From: Tridacna crocea
Lineage: Eukaryota > Mollusca > Bivalvia > Cardiida > Cardiidae
Direction of reading: 5' to 3'
NCBI GenBank assembly: GCA_943736015.1
Contig: OX031073.1
Location: 23,215,210 to 23,279,209, forward strand
Length of the DNA: 64,000 nucleotides
In this document: in pieces, positions 1 through 8,933 of the stretch
Layout of the letters: the number at the start of each line of letters is the position of its first letter
Position numbering within the stretch: position 1 is the first letter of the stretch
The notes under the pieces: generated by a model
Seen by the model: only the letters and a program-made list of their open reading frames with translations
Told to the model about the DNA's origin: nothing
Databases searched by the model: none
Made by a program: the position numbers and the translations under genes

Positions 1-29
1 GGCAGCATTCTAAAACTTTCTTTGCAAGA

Positions 30-166
30 GACAAAATACTGCAGGAAAAGGAGAAAATGCTTGTTACAGAAAAGAAGAAAATGCTGGTTACCAGCATTTA
101 ATCCTTTTCTAACAATGTTTTTGCGAAGCTTCTTCCTTGGGGTAGTGAAATCTTCGGGTTGTGTGG
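30..166 (-). mobile_element. Hp1 MITE, degenerate
   Basis: The left arm is missing. A duplicated stem piece (GGAGAAAATGC seen twice) precedes the centre CTGGTTACCAG. Arm A on the right is eroded to CTTCCTTGGGG...GGTTGTGTGG. Confidence 0.6.
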
Positions 167-463
167 AAAATGTTATTTTTTTTGTGAGATCTTTTGTATG
201 GATTAGCTTACTCTTTCATGTTTACATCATCTCTGTTTATTTCCTAGAACTGTTTATAGAGGGTTACAGGTGAAAAATAGTACAAACAATACCTTTTAGG
301 AAATAAATCATCTTGTAATTCAATTTGCATGTACCTTTCTGTCTTTGAGTTGGTGTAAAGTATTGTTGGAATAGAACTTTATTCTGGTAACCATCATTTT
401 CTTCTATTGGAACAATTTTTTCAAACCCCTCTCTGAAAGGATTCATCTAACTCTAAATGCTCA
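167..463. other. no recognised feature
   Basis: AT-rich sequence with no gene, tRNA-like promoter or inverted repeat that I can support. Short reading frames here carry no recognisable domain. Confidence 0.5.
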
Positions 464-689
464 GGTTACCAAATGACAAAATTTTGGACTGGTCCAAAAT
501 GAAAGCCTTTGCAGAGGACAAAAATGAATGTGAGTAAAAAAATTGGAATTTGTCTTTGGAAGGGATGAAAACATTGTGGGAAAAGGAGAAAATGCTGGTT
601 ACCAGCATTTTCTCCTTTTCCCGCAATGTTTTCAAGAGACTTCCTTCACAGGGGGTGTTAAAAGCCGGGATTGAAAGGTAATGGGTTAA
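464..689 (-). mobile_element. Hp1 MITE
   Basis: Arm B starts GTTACCAAATGACAAAATT, so the left TTAA is mutated. The stem is complete around CTGGTTACCAG, with one arm mismatch (CCCGCAATG). Arm A ends GGTAATGGGTTAA. Confidence 0.85.
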
Positions 690-824
690 ACTCTGTTACG
701 CAAAGAGTTAACTGTTTCATCACTGAATTATAAATAAACTGCATTTTCTCAAGGACTACAAAAACAGTTCCAATACAATATATACAGACAGTTCGATCAT
801 AATCTGGAATAAAGCTGGGAACAG

Positions 825-1025
825 CTTAGATCAGAGATCAGATTGCATGTTCTGTGCAGTCTGATCATAATCTACACTGTCCACTAAAGCTTCTGGTGTC
901 ATCTTTGATATGGAAAAAGTTAATGGGATAAATTAACTGTTGCTGCAAATCTTGCTTTGGATAGCTTTTGCCAGTGGAGTAGAGCAAGATCAGAGTGCAA
1001 TGTACAGTCTGATCTTAGATCCAAA
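825..1025. repeat. GATCAGACTGCA palindromic repeats, two copies
   Basis: Two short imperfect inverted repeats. The first (about 825-884) reads GATCAGAGATCAGATTGCAT, a few bases, then GCAGTCTGATCATAATCTAC. The second (about 985-1022) is more decayed. The same motif recurs near 2.9, 15.0, 18.5, 21.95, 32.6, 34.0, 39.2, 44.85 and 52.4 kb. Confidence 0.6.
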
Positions 1026-1123
1026 CTGTTAGGTACCAGATGCTAATATATATACTACTCAAACTTAGATAGGGATCACTTACATATTTCTGTATGGGTT
1101 TATAAGTTACAACAGTTTTGCAT

Positions 1124-1355
1124 AAACTCTTTATCATACTATAAAACTCTAGATTTGTCCAAGTTGAAAGCATTTGCTGACCAAAAACTATATGCAACGT
1201 GCACTATGCTGTCTGCATGTAACATGGTAGAAAACATTGTTGAAAAAGGAGAAAATGCTGGTATCTAGCATTTTCTCCTTTTCCAACAGTGTTTTCCAAA
1301 GGCTTAATTCTTTCTCAGTGTCTTTAACAGTCGGCATTGTGAGGTAAACGCTTAA
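1124..1355 (-). mobile_element. Hp1 MITE
   Basis: Arm B begins AAACTCTTTATCATAC. The stem is GAAAACATTGTTGAAAAAGG and its near-complement, with centre CTGGTATCTAG. It ends at a TTAA after GAGGTAAACGC. Confidence 0.75.
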
Positions 1356-1710
1356 AGATCCATTTCCACTGGTCATTTTATTGCTCAGTGTGGCAAAAAA
1401 CCATACATGATACATGCCACATATATATATTTAGAGTGAATCTTTTAGGCTGATCCCTAGCAAATTTTGAGTAGTATATATTTGACCAAAATCAGCTTCA
1501 GTTACAAATAAAACATTATACTTTCCGACTCTGACTAGGAGAAAAATGGAATCTACTCAGGTGGCAGCGAAAATGGTTAATGGACATCAAATTATCATGC
1601 ATACTTATGTATTATCTTTATTGTTCTTTATGGTTCATTTTGACCATTAAATCAACTGTCAATCAAAAATAGTATTATCAGCCCATGTATGCAGTAGATC
1701 AACCTTTACC
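1356..1710. other. no recognised feature
   Basis: AT-rich sequence without a recognised repeat or coding signal. Confidence 0.45.
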
Positions 1711-1897
1711 TTAATCTTATGCCAAACAATCCGAGTTATAACAACCCTGAAAAAGATGCCTTTTGAAAACATGGTGGGAAAAGTAGAAAATGCTGGTAAC
1801 CAGCATTTTCTACTTTTCCCACAATGTTTTTGGCACTGTCAAAGACACTGGAATCATTGTGTGAGCTACATTCAATGTGTCACTGTAAATGCATTTA

Positions 1898-2262
1898 ATT
1901 ATACCCCCGCCAAACAAATATTAATTAGGGCTATACTGGAATCAGCCTGTCTGTCTATGTGTCCATCCTAGTGTCTGTGAACAAAATCAAAGCACTGGCA
2001 GGGGTATTAACCCTTTACCACATAACAGAATTTTGGACTGAAAAAAACTGAAAGCATCTGAAATCAACAATTTAAATGTTGCCCAAATGGTAATTTATGT
2101 CTTTGATAGAGTTGAAAACATTGTGGGAAAAGGAGAAAATGCTGGTAACCACCAGCATTTTTCTGCTTTTCTCACATTGTTTTCAAAAGGATTCTTTCTC
2201 AGGGTCGTCAAAAGTAGGGATTGTGTGGTAATGGGTCAAGTCATATTCAGTGACAGCTCTTG
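1898..2262 (+). mobile_element. TATACCCCC-type element inside Hp1
   Basis: It opens TTATACCCCCGCCAAAC, continues with CTGGAATCAGCCTGTCTGTC, and ends TCATATTCAGTGACAGCTCT. It matches the uninterrupted copy at 46055-46212 on both sides of the Hp1 insertion at 2007-2239. The internal run of TCTG and TGTC is a short microsatellite. Confidence 0.75.
2007..2239 (-). mobile_element. Hp1 MITE nested in the TATACCCCC element
   Basis: Flanked by TTAA on the left and TCAA (one change) on the right. The related element near 46183 has a single TTAA at the equivalent point. The palindrome centre has an extra ACC (GGTAACCACCAG). Confidence 0.85.
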
Positions 2263-2356
2263 TTTTATTTGGTCCAAAATTTTGTTGTTTGGTAAGGAGT
2301 TAACACTTATCCTGCTAATTAAGTGAAATAAAACTTATAAGCAAATGGTAAAAACC

Positions 2357-2841
2357 CATCTTCTCGAGCCAAGGTTATGATCACTATGTGGATCTTACCT
2401 TGGTGGATCGAGCCCGATTTCGATATCCCGCAATACACCAGTATTGGATACTGGTTATTATCCCCCTTTACATCATATTTCTTATAGCCAATGGAATATC
2501 GTTTTACAAACTGCTTACAAAATTAATACAATAATTCAACATGAAGCGGTAACCACAAACATACTTAGACATTCCATGGTCATGTGCTGGGATATAGTCT
2601 AAAACCTCTGATAATTTATTGGTCACCCTGAAACTTTCAGTAAATATTGTTCCTCTAAGACTGAAAGGTCGCAACCTTGTTCTATTTTTATCAACGGTGA
2701 CATGATACGGGCAATTTGATACGGTGCAGTTAGAGCTAGCTGCAACCAATGAAAATGCGTATGGGGGAATGTCGAAATCAAGCTCGATCTGCCAAGGGTA
2801 GAGTGGCATAGTGGATCATCACCCTTGGCTTGCGAAGATGT
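2357..2841. mobile_element. hAT-like TIR element, copy 1
   Basis: Terminal inverted repeats of about 70 bp begin CATCTTCTCGAGCCAAGG on the left and, reading inward from the right, CATCTTCGCAAGCCAAGG. It is bounded by a perfect 8-bp direct repeat, TAAAAACC, at 2349-2356 and 2842-2849. An 8-bp duplication is characteristic of hAT elements (Merlin also makes 8-9 bp). The interior has no transposase frame; the frames seen are interrupted and lack motifs, so this is non-autonomous. Confidence 0.8.
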
Positions 2842-2884
2842 TAAAAACCAAAATGTTGCTACTTCAAAGGAATGACTGTTTATC

Positions 2885-2958
2885 AGATGTTGAAGATCCA
2901 GGATCAAACTGCATGTTTTCTGTGCAGTCAGATCTTGATCTACACTGTCTGCAAAAAG
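2885..2958. repeat. GATCAGACTGCA palindromic repeat
   Basis: GATCCAGGATCAAACTGCAT is followed by GTGCAGTCAGATCTTGATCT and ACACTGTC. This is an imperfect inverted repeat of the family first noted near 830. Confidence 0.6.
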
Positions 2959-3113
2959 GTCCTCTAGTTGCACTTAACAGTCTAAGGGTTAAAGTGGTAA
3001 CAAGCTTTTTCTTCTTTCCTCAGTAATTCCTACAACTGCAACAACAAACCCTGATCATGACTTCAAATGCTGCCAGCTTGGAAATGACTAATATTTGAAT
3101 GTGAGAGAATGGT

Positions 3114-3342
3114 TTAACCCATTGCCACACAATCCCTACTTATGACGCCCCTGAGAAAGAAGCCTTTTGAAAACACTGAGAGAAAAGGAGAAAATGCTGG
3201 TAACCAGCATTTTCTCCTTTTCTCTCAGTGTTTTCTACCCTTCCAAGAACCAATTTCTATTTTTCAGTCACCTTTATTTTGTCATCAGCAAATGCTTTCA
3301 ACTCGGACCAGTCTAAAATTTTCTGGTGTGGTAAAGAGTTAA
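3114..3342 (+). mobile_element. Hp1 MITE, perfect palindrome
   Basis: TTAA on both ends. The stem has the matched variant ACTGAGAGAAAAGG with CCTTTTCTCTCAGT on the other arm. The change from TGTGGG to TGAGAG therefore appears in both arms. Confidence 0.9.
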
Positions 3343-3567
3343 CGACTTTACCAAACAACAAAATTCTAGACCAGTCCAAATTGAACGCATTTTTAGACGC
3401 CAGTGTAAGTATGGCTCACAAATTGAAATTTGTCTCAGGAAAGGTAGAAAACTTGGTGGGAAAAGGAGAAAACCCTGGTTACCAGAATTTTCTCCTTTCC
3501 CACAATGTTTTCTAAAGGCTTCTACCTCAGGCTTGTCAAAAGTCGTCATTGTATGGTAAAGGGTTAA
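3339..3567 (-). mobile_element. Hp1 MITE sharing a TTAA with its neighbour
   Basis: Arm B starts at the same TTAA that ends the previous copy, in opposite orientation. The stem centre CCTGGTTACCAG has lost pairing at one position. It ends GGTAAAGGGTTAA. Confidence 0.85.
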
Positions 3568-3601
3568 TATGTGAGATTTGCCGTGATTTGACTAAAATGA
3601 A

Positions 3602-3870
3602 TTGTGGTGTCCCTGGATATGAGGTAGAGCGTCGGCCTCCTAGCCATAAGGTCCTGAGTTTGATACCTGGGAGTGGGTGTCAACTTTGAGACTTTTCATT
3701 GTCCCACACATTTCGTGTAAGTACTGGTGTAGCTCCCAGGAAGAGATTAGCTTAGGTTGTGAGAACTTGTTTGTCTGTCGATGTAAAATAGATATTTTCA
3801 AACCGACTAAATAGTGTTGAAAGTGGTGTTAAAATACCATACAATCAATTAATGATATTGATCAATAATT
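3602..3870 (+). mobile_element. tRNA-derived SINE
   Basis: A-box-like GAGGTAGAGCGTCGGCC is followed by B-box-like GAGTTTGATACCTGG, the internal RNA polymerase III promoter layout. The 3-prime end reads AGTGGTGTTAAAATACCATA then CAATCAATTAATG, the tail shared with other SINEs in the window. Confidence 0.75.
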
Positions 3871-3893
3871 TTCAGTCTTTTGTGTAGTTGTCT

Positions 3894-4124
3894 TTAACCC
3901 AATACCACACAATCAATACTTTTGATGACCCTGAGAAAAAGAGTCCTCTAGAAAACTTTGTGGGAAAAGGAGAAAATGCTGGTAAGCAGCATTTTCTCCT
4001 TTTCCCACAAGGTTTTCTAACCCTCCATAAAAAAAATTCAAATTTTCAGTCACTTTTATTTTGTCATCTGCAAATGCTTTCGATTTGGACAAACATAGAA
4101 TTTTGTTGTTTGGTAAAGAATTAT
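3894..4124 (+). mobile_element. Hp1 MITE
   Basis: Left TTAACCCAATACCACACAAT. The stem centre is GCTGGTAAGCAGC. The right end is TTGGTAAAGAATTA, so the final TTAA is altered. Confidence 0.85.
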
Positions 4125-4619
4125 TTAAAACAGTTTGAGTGATTTGAGATCAGCGGAATTGATTTATTGGTGAATGATGAATAATTAATGATTATCCACA
4201 ATGGGTAGTATAAATCTTGGACTTTTGTGATGGGTTAACCTTGTATCAAACAATTGTGTGTATTACTGACAGTGGAGATTGATTGATTACATGGTATTAA
4301 TTGAGTTCAGTTTTCAACAGCAGTTCAGTTATATCAGGGTGGCCTGAACTGAAGGATTGGGGTTTTATGATCCAAGGTTTTCTACCATTATAGGGAAATG
4401 TCTGAGATTTTAACCACAACCAGTTCATGAACTTTGATTCAGGAATGGTTCACTTACAGTTCAAGACATACCCCAATTCCACTAGGCCGCGATCCACGGC
4501 GCTCTGATGGAGTGCCGTAGATGGCCATGCAGAGTGCCAAAAACGCCAATCAGTATACTCCCTTGCACAAAGATCTGTGGCGCTCTGTTCAGAACGCCGT
4601 CACATCGCTACTCAATCGC

Positions 4620-4848
4620 TTAACCCTTTACCCCACAAGGCATTTCTATGGTATCTCTAATTGACCCTAAATAACACAAAGGATGAAGCTGTTTCTTATG
4701 TGCATATGACACCTTTTGATAGCATAGAAGACATTGTGACAAAAGGTGAAATTGCTCGTCACGAGCAATTTCACCTTTTGCCACAATGTTATCAAAAGGC
4801 ACCTACAAGCAATGCGTAGAAACAAGTATTTATGGAGTAAAGGGTTAA
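4620..4848 (-). mobile_element. Hp2 MITE
   Basis: TTAA at both ends. The long arm reads CCCTTTACCCCACAAGGCAT with TCTCTAATTGACCCTAAAT; the short arm ends GGAGTAAAGGGTTAA. The palindrome is ATTGTGACAAAAGGTGAAAT around CTCGTCACGAG. It is inserted in the interior of the 1.3-kb TIR element. Confidence 0.9.
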
Positions 4849-4997
4849 ATCGCTATCGAAACGCAACTTGAACGTAAACATCGTAAATGAAGCGCTATCG
4901 GATCACTCAAGAGCGCAAATGTTCCTCCAGTATGCCGGTCATTGCGCTCCTATGTGATCCGATAGCGACCATCAGAGATGCAGTAGTGCTCCGTTGC

Positions 4998-5124
4998 GAT
5001 CAAGTGGCGATATGATCGCGCTCCCATACAATCAAGTGGCGATATGATAGCGCTCTGTTAGGATCAAGTGGCGATAGGATAGCGCTCAATTATGATCAAG
5101 TGGCGACATGATGGCGCTCCGATT
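4998..5124 (+). repeat. 32-bp tandem repeat, four units
   Basis: ATCAAGTGGCGATATGATAG followed by CGCTC recurs four times at 32-bp spacing (starts near 4998, 5030, 5062 and 5094) within the TIR element. Confidence 0.8.
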
Positions 5125-5147
5125 GCACTTTTGGAGGACTACATAAC

Positions 5148-5450
5148 AGAGTGTCTGTCTCTCAGACCGGAAGTGCAGTGGTAAAACGCTGGACTTTCAA
5201 TCCTGAGGCCCGAAGTTCGATACCCGGCCCAACCAGGACCTTTCTGAGACACCTTGTGTTTCCCACGAGGTGGACTCGCGTGTATCGGTGCTTTACACAG
5301 GGCACGTCAAGGAACAAAGGAGGTATATTCGAAGAAGAGCTCGGGGCTTGTGCCCGGATTTCCTTGTATCTGATTCTTTTTCTCTAATGGTCTATGCCAT
5401 ATATGCCTCGAGCACAGAGGGACCTTAATCGTACAAAGTCATCATATCAT
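5148..5450 (+). mobile_element. tRNA-derived SINE
   Basis: The head has GTGCAGTGGTAAAACGCTGG as an A-box-like stretch and GAAGTTCGATACCCGG as a strong B box. The tail ends in a short CATCATATCATCAT repeat. The sequence outside the tRNA part does not match the other SINEs here. Confidence 0.7.
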
Positions 5451-5814
5451 CATTTCGCATTTGGAGACCACCTGGTGTAGGTACAATAAATTCTTCAGTC
5501 AACTACAGTATGCCACCCAGGAGGAGGAGCGAAAGGAGGGTCAGAGCCTCGGGTCGCTAATGGAGCGAAAACAGGTCGCATAAGGTCGCAACACCTAGCG
5601 AGGCTACGATAGTGACTATGTACTGTTCAATCACTATCAGATCTCAATGGTCATTACTTGATCGTCGTTGGAGCGTCATCTGGTTGTTATCTGAGTGGGA
5701 GTCTCCTCATAATCACCAATCCGGCAGCGATCTGAGGCGATCTACGGCACTCGATCTGTATGAGCGCACTGAGCGCCGTAGATCGCGGCCTAGTGGAATG
5801 GGGGTATTACTTCA

Positions 5815-5990
5815 TTGAATTGTTCATGGAACTGACTAAGAGCTGTTATTCCTAAACAGTTCATCAACTGTTCATGAACAGTTCATAGAACCAAAACAAA
5901 GATTCATGAACAAAAATGGTTCATGAACTGGCCATTTGCTGTTCATGTGATTGTTCATGAGCTGTAGTTCGGGAATTGTTCATGAATTCA
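5815..5990. repeat. cluster of GTTCATGAAC-like palindromes
   Basis: About nine occurrences of GTTCATGAAC or one-mismatch versions lie within 175 bp, just outside the TIR element. Similar words occur on its other side (AGTTCATGAACTTT near 4425), so the TIR element probably sits within one such cluster. Confidence 0.65.
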
Positions 5991-6002
5991 AGAATTACTT
6001 TT

Positions 6003-6110
6003 CGCAGGGGCAGTACATCTATCCATGCTTTCCTGGAGCTTCTTTCAACAGTACTGTGCAAAGCTTTATACCAGCTGAGTTTTAAGCTTGGCTGTTTAGG
6101 AAGAAATCAC
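6003..6110 (-). mobile_element. SINE-B tail fragment
   Basis: The reverse strand reads CTCCAGGAAAGCATGGATAG then ATGTACTGCCCC, matching the 3-prime body of the SINE-B copies near 19.7 and 29.7 kb. Confidence 0.6.
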
Positions 6111-6168
6111 TAATGTATTGGTGTAGCCCTGGGGTTATTTCCATAATGTCACCAGAAAACTTTGATGT

Positions 6169-6390
6169 TTAACTCTTTACTAATCAACAAAAATTAGACT
6201 GGTCCAAATTGAAAGGATTTGCAGACAACAAACTAAATGTAAATGAAATAATAATTTTTGTTCTGGGTGGGAAAGAAAACATTTTGGGAAAAGGAGAAAA
6301 TGCTGGTTACCAGCATTTTCTCCTTTTCCCATAATGTTTTCAATAGGGTTCTTATACATGGGTGTTAAAAGTAGTGATTGTGTGGTAAAC
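6169..6390 (-). mobile_element. Hp1 MITE
   Basis: Left TTAACTCTTTACTAATCAAC. The stem has TTTTGGGAAAAGG against CCTTTTCCCATAAT. The right end stops at TGTGTGGTAAAC with no TTAA. Confidence 0.8.
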
Positions 6391-6418
6391 TGTGTTGGTT
6401 GTAATTGCAGACATTTAT

Positions 6419-6705
6419 TTAACTCTTTGCCAAACGACAAAATGTTAGACTGGTCATAATTGAAAGCATTAAATTTTGCAGACAGCAAAATGAAAGTTAA
6501 TGAGAACTTAAAATATATATTGGAAAGAGTGGAAAAAATTGTGGGAAAAGGAGAAAATGCTGGATACCAGCATTTTCTCCTTTTCCCACAATGTTTTCTC
6601 CCTTTTCCATAGAAAATTTTAACTTTTCAGTTGTATTTATATTGTCGTCTGCAAATGCTTTCAATTTGGACCAGTCCAAAAATTTGTTGATTGGTAAAGA
6701 GTTAA
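6419..6705. mobile_element. Hp1 variant with two long arms (B/B)
   Basis: Both ends are arm B: TTAACTCTTTGCCAAACGAC on the left and, read inward from the right, TTAACTCTTTACCAATCAAC, each followed by the GGTC...AATTGAAAGCAT block and GCAGAC. The whole 287-bp element is therefore an inverted repeat, unlike the usual A/B copies. Confidence 0.85.
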
Positions 6706-7060
6706 ACTAGCCCACATGCATTTTCAAAACTTCCTGGCCAAAATGTTTGTTCGTTCATGATTCTGAAGCCTGTCCTTACTGACCAGGTTACTTCTGAACG
6801 TTTCTGAGTGAGATACTACGCTTTGCACCCACTTTGCACCCGATGTAAAAGACTGATGCCACTTGGGGATTAGCTAGATTTAGAAGTAGGGGGATTTAAG
6901 ATCAGGAGCAACAATGATTAATTATAATTATCTATATCCAAAGTTACCATGGCTACGATATCATTATAAAATGCTTCCATTGGAAGTCAACCATTAGACC
7001 ATTAACTTTTATGCTGTGCAACAGTTGTTTATTCATAAGAGCTGACCACTTGATTGTCTT
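6706..7060. other. no recognised feature
   Basis: Mixed sequence without coding signals. TGCACCCACTTTGCACCC is a small direct repeat near 6825. Confidence 0.4.
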
Positions 7061-7067
7061 GCGTCTT

Positions 7068-7275
7068 TATCCAATGAAAAAAATTAGGCTGGTCCACATT
7101 GAAAGCATTTTCAAACAACAGAATAAATGTGACTTAGATAACGGAATTGTTCAAGGAGTAGATTGCATTTACATTGCAGTTAATGGGAAAAATCCTGGTG
7201 TGCAGCATTTTCTCCTTTTACCACAATGTTTTCCAAAGTTTTATTCTGCAGGGTCCTAAAAACTTCGTATTGTGT
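7068..7275 (-). mobile_element. Hp1 MITE, degenerate
   Basis: Arm B retains AGGCTGGTCCACATTGAAAG. The stem is largely lost on the left (GGGAAAAATCCTGGTG). Arm A is reduced to GTCCTAAAAACTTCG. Confidence 0.6.
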
Positions 7276-7376
7276 GCATTTTTTCCCTTGCCCAGAATGA
7301 TTGCAAAAGTCTAATTCCCCAATGTTTTAAGAATCTATTTGAGTCAAGTATTTGGAAAAGAAATATAATGACCCGA

Positions 7377-7564
7377 AGCTCCAGATAAGAGGGAGTGAAT
7401 TGTTATTCTCTATTATTTCTCTCCCAAACCCTATGTTATGGGTACTCATTAGAATCGTCTCAATGAGACGATTCTAATGAGTACCCATAACATAGGGTTT
7501 ACAGGAGAAAAATTAATATTTTCGATTTTGAAATCAAAATCACTCCCTCTATAATGGAGCTCTG
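7377..7564. mobile_element. CAGAGCTCC palindromic MITE, copy 1
   Basis: TIRs read GAAGCTCCAGATAAGAGGGA and CAGAGCTCCATTATAGAGGG. The core is a near-perfect inverted repeat with arms of about 37 bp built from ACCCTATGTTATGGGTACTC and ATTAGAATCGTCTC. Flanks TAATGACC and TAATGATG look like a decayed 8-bp duplication. Copies 2 and 3 are at 27668 and 36196. Confidence 0.8.
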
Positions 7565-7618
7565 TAATGATGAGGAAAATGGCAAAATGAGGAAAATGGC
7601 AAAGTGGTTATGCAGTCA

Positions 7619-7842
7619 ACTCTTTACTAGACAACAAGACTTTTAAGGCTGGTCCAATTTGAAATTACTTACAGAAGACAAAAAATTAAGTTCTACATTA
7701 GGAAATTAGTCTTTGAAAGGATAGAAAATATTGTGAGAAAATGAGAATTGCTGGTTACCTGAGCCTTTCCTCCATTTCCCACAGTGTTTTTAATATTTTT
7801 TCCTGGGGCTAGTTAAAGTTGAGATAATGTATGGTCAAGATT
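7619..7842 (-). mobile_element. Hp1 MITE, degenerate
   Basis: CAACTCTTTACTAGACAACA, then AAGGCTGGTCCAATTTGAAA. The stem is decayed (GCTGGTTACCTGAGCC). The right end is GTATGGTCAAGATTTAA. Confidence 0.65.
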
Positions 7843-7987
7843 TAATGAATACCTTTTCGAACATTTTGCTTTGTCCTTTATAGCTTTTTGATACCCGTCT
7901 GGAAACTTGTCGACTTATTGGAAAAGGATTAAAGTGAATTGATTCTATTGAAATAGCTCGGTGTAAGTGACAAGAGGTCGGTGTAAT

Positions 7988-8248
7988 GACAGTCTATTGT
8001 ACAAGACTGGTCGTTTGATTCACACCTGTACGGGTTCATAATGATGTCCCCCACTTTATTTGGCTCCGATATCTGTAATTTAACTTTAAACTTGCAAAGT
8101 GAAACATTCTGAAACTGGTTTGAGGATGGTCTTTTTGGGTCCTGTGTAGTCCATTGTAAGAGACTGGTTGTTTCTTTCACACCTGTATCGGGTTGATATG
8201 ATGTCCTCCAGTTTGTTTGACTCTGGACTTGTATCTGTAATTCAACGT
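7988..8248 (+). repeat. diverged tandem repeat, two units of about 158 bp
   Basis: AGTCTATTGTACAAGACTGG ... TTCACACCTGTACGGGTT ... TCTGTAATTTAAC near 7990 recurs as AGTCCATTGTAAGAGACTGG ... TTCACACCTGTATCGGGTT ... TCTGTAATTCAAC near 8148. No open frame runs through both units. Confidence 0.75.
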
Positions 8249-8472
8249 TAATTCATTACCAAACGACAAAATTTTAGGCTTATCCAAATCCAAAGCATTT
8301 GCAGATGACAAAATGAAAGTGACTGAAAATTTGAAATTTTTTTTTGTGAAGGATAGAAAATATTGTGGGAAAAGGAGAAAATACTGGTTACCAGCATATT
8401 CTCCTTTTCCCACAATGTTTTCTAAAGGCTTCTTTCTCAGGGTAAGCAAAAGTAGGGATTGTGTGGTAACTT
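8248..8472 (-). mobile_element. Hp1 MITE
   Basis: Left TTAATTCATTACCAAACGAC. The stem carries a matched variant (AAAATACTGG and CCAGCATATT, partly paired). The right end is GTGTGGTAAC without TTAA. Confidence 0.85.
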
Positions 8473-8485
8473 GTACCAAAACATT

Positions 8486-8666
8486 TTCGAGTTTTGATTA
8501 CCCTTAGGAAGGTGGCTTTTGAAAACATTGTGGCAAAAGGAGAAAATGCTGGATACCAGCATTTTCTCCTTTTCACACTATTTTTTCAACCCTTCCCAGT
8601 GCAAATTTCTATCTTTCAGTTACATTTATTTCGTTATCTGCAAAGTGCTTTCAATTTGAAGCCAGA
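8486..8666 (+). mobile_element. Hp1 MITE, ends damaged
   Basis: The left arm is cut to ACCCTTAGGAAGGTGGC. The stem centre is CTGGATACCAG. The right arm is lost after TTTCAATTTGAAGCC. Confidence 0.7.
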
Positions 8667-8671
8667 GAAAA

Positions 8672-8815
8672 CATTTGTAAACATTGTAGGAAAGTAAGAA
8701 AATGTGGGTAACTAGCATTTTCTCCTGTTCCCATAATGTTTTCTACCTTTCCCAAAGCAAATTTCAATCTTTCAGTCACATTTACTGTGTTGTCTGCAGT
8801 AACAAGGACTAGTCT
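8672..8815 (+). mobile_element. Hp1 MITE, left-truncated
   Basis: It begins in the stem (AACATTGTAGGAAAGTAAGA). The right arm runs through CAGTCACATTTACTGTG and stops at TCTGCAG. Confidence 0.65.
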
Positions 8816-8933
8816 TAACTCTTTACCACACAATCCCAACTTTTAACGACCCTGAGAAAGAAAACCTTTGAAAACATTGTAAGAAAAGAAGAAGATGCTG
8901 GTAACCAGCTTTTATTATTTGGTAAAGGGTTAA
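8815..8933 (+). mobile_element. Hp1 MITE with internal deletion
   Basis: TTAA at both ends but only 119 bp. Arm A and the first stem arm are present, then CTGGTAACCAGC joins directly to TTTGGTAAAGGGTTAA, removing the second stem arm and most of arm B. Confidence 0.8.

Larger units (their letters stand above)
1711..2303 (+). mobile_element. Hp1 MITE split by a nested TATACCCCC element
   Basis: The left part, from TTAATCTTATGCCAAACAAT to GTAAATGCATT, and the right part, from TTGGTCCAAAATTTTGTTGT to a TTAA at 2300, together make one Hp1 copy. The intervening bases are a different element that itself holds another Hp1 copy. The palindrome carries a matched variant, AGTAGAAAATG on one arm and CATTTTCTACT on the other. 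Confidence 0.8.
4470..5807. mobile_element. 1.3-kb TIR element, GC-richer, with nested insertions
   Basis: The left end TACCCCAATTCCACTAGGCC and the right end, read inward as TACCCCCATTCCACTAGGCC, are inverted copies extending through a CGCGATC(T/C)ACGGCGCTC block. TA on each side could be the target duplication. The interior is richer in G and C than the flanks (GTGGCGATATGATAGCGCTC repeats) and carries an Hp2 copy and a SINE. No transposase is visible. It belongs to no family I can name. Confidence 0.7.

Noticed and set aside
2504..2973. Two overlapping minus-strand frames of 101 and 116 residues
   Set aside because: They lie across the TIR element at 2357-2841 and its edge, and show no domain.
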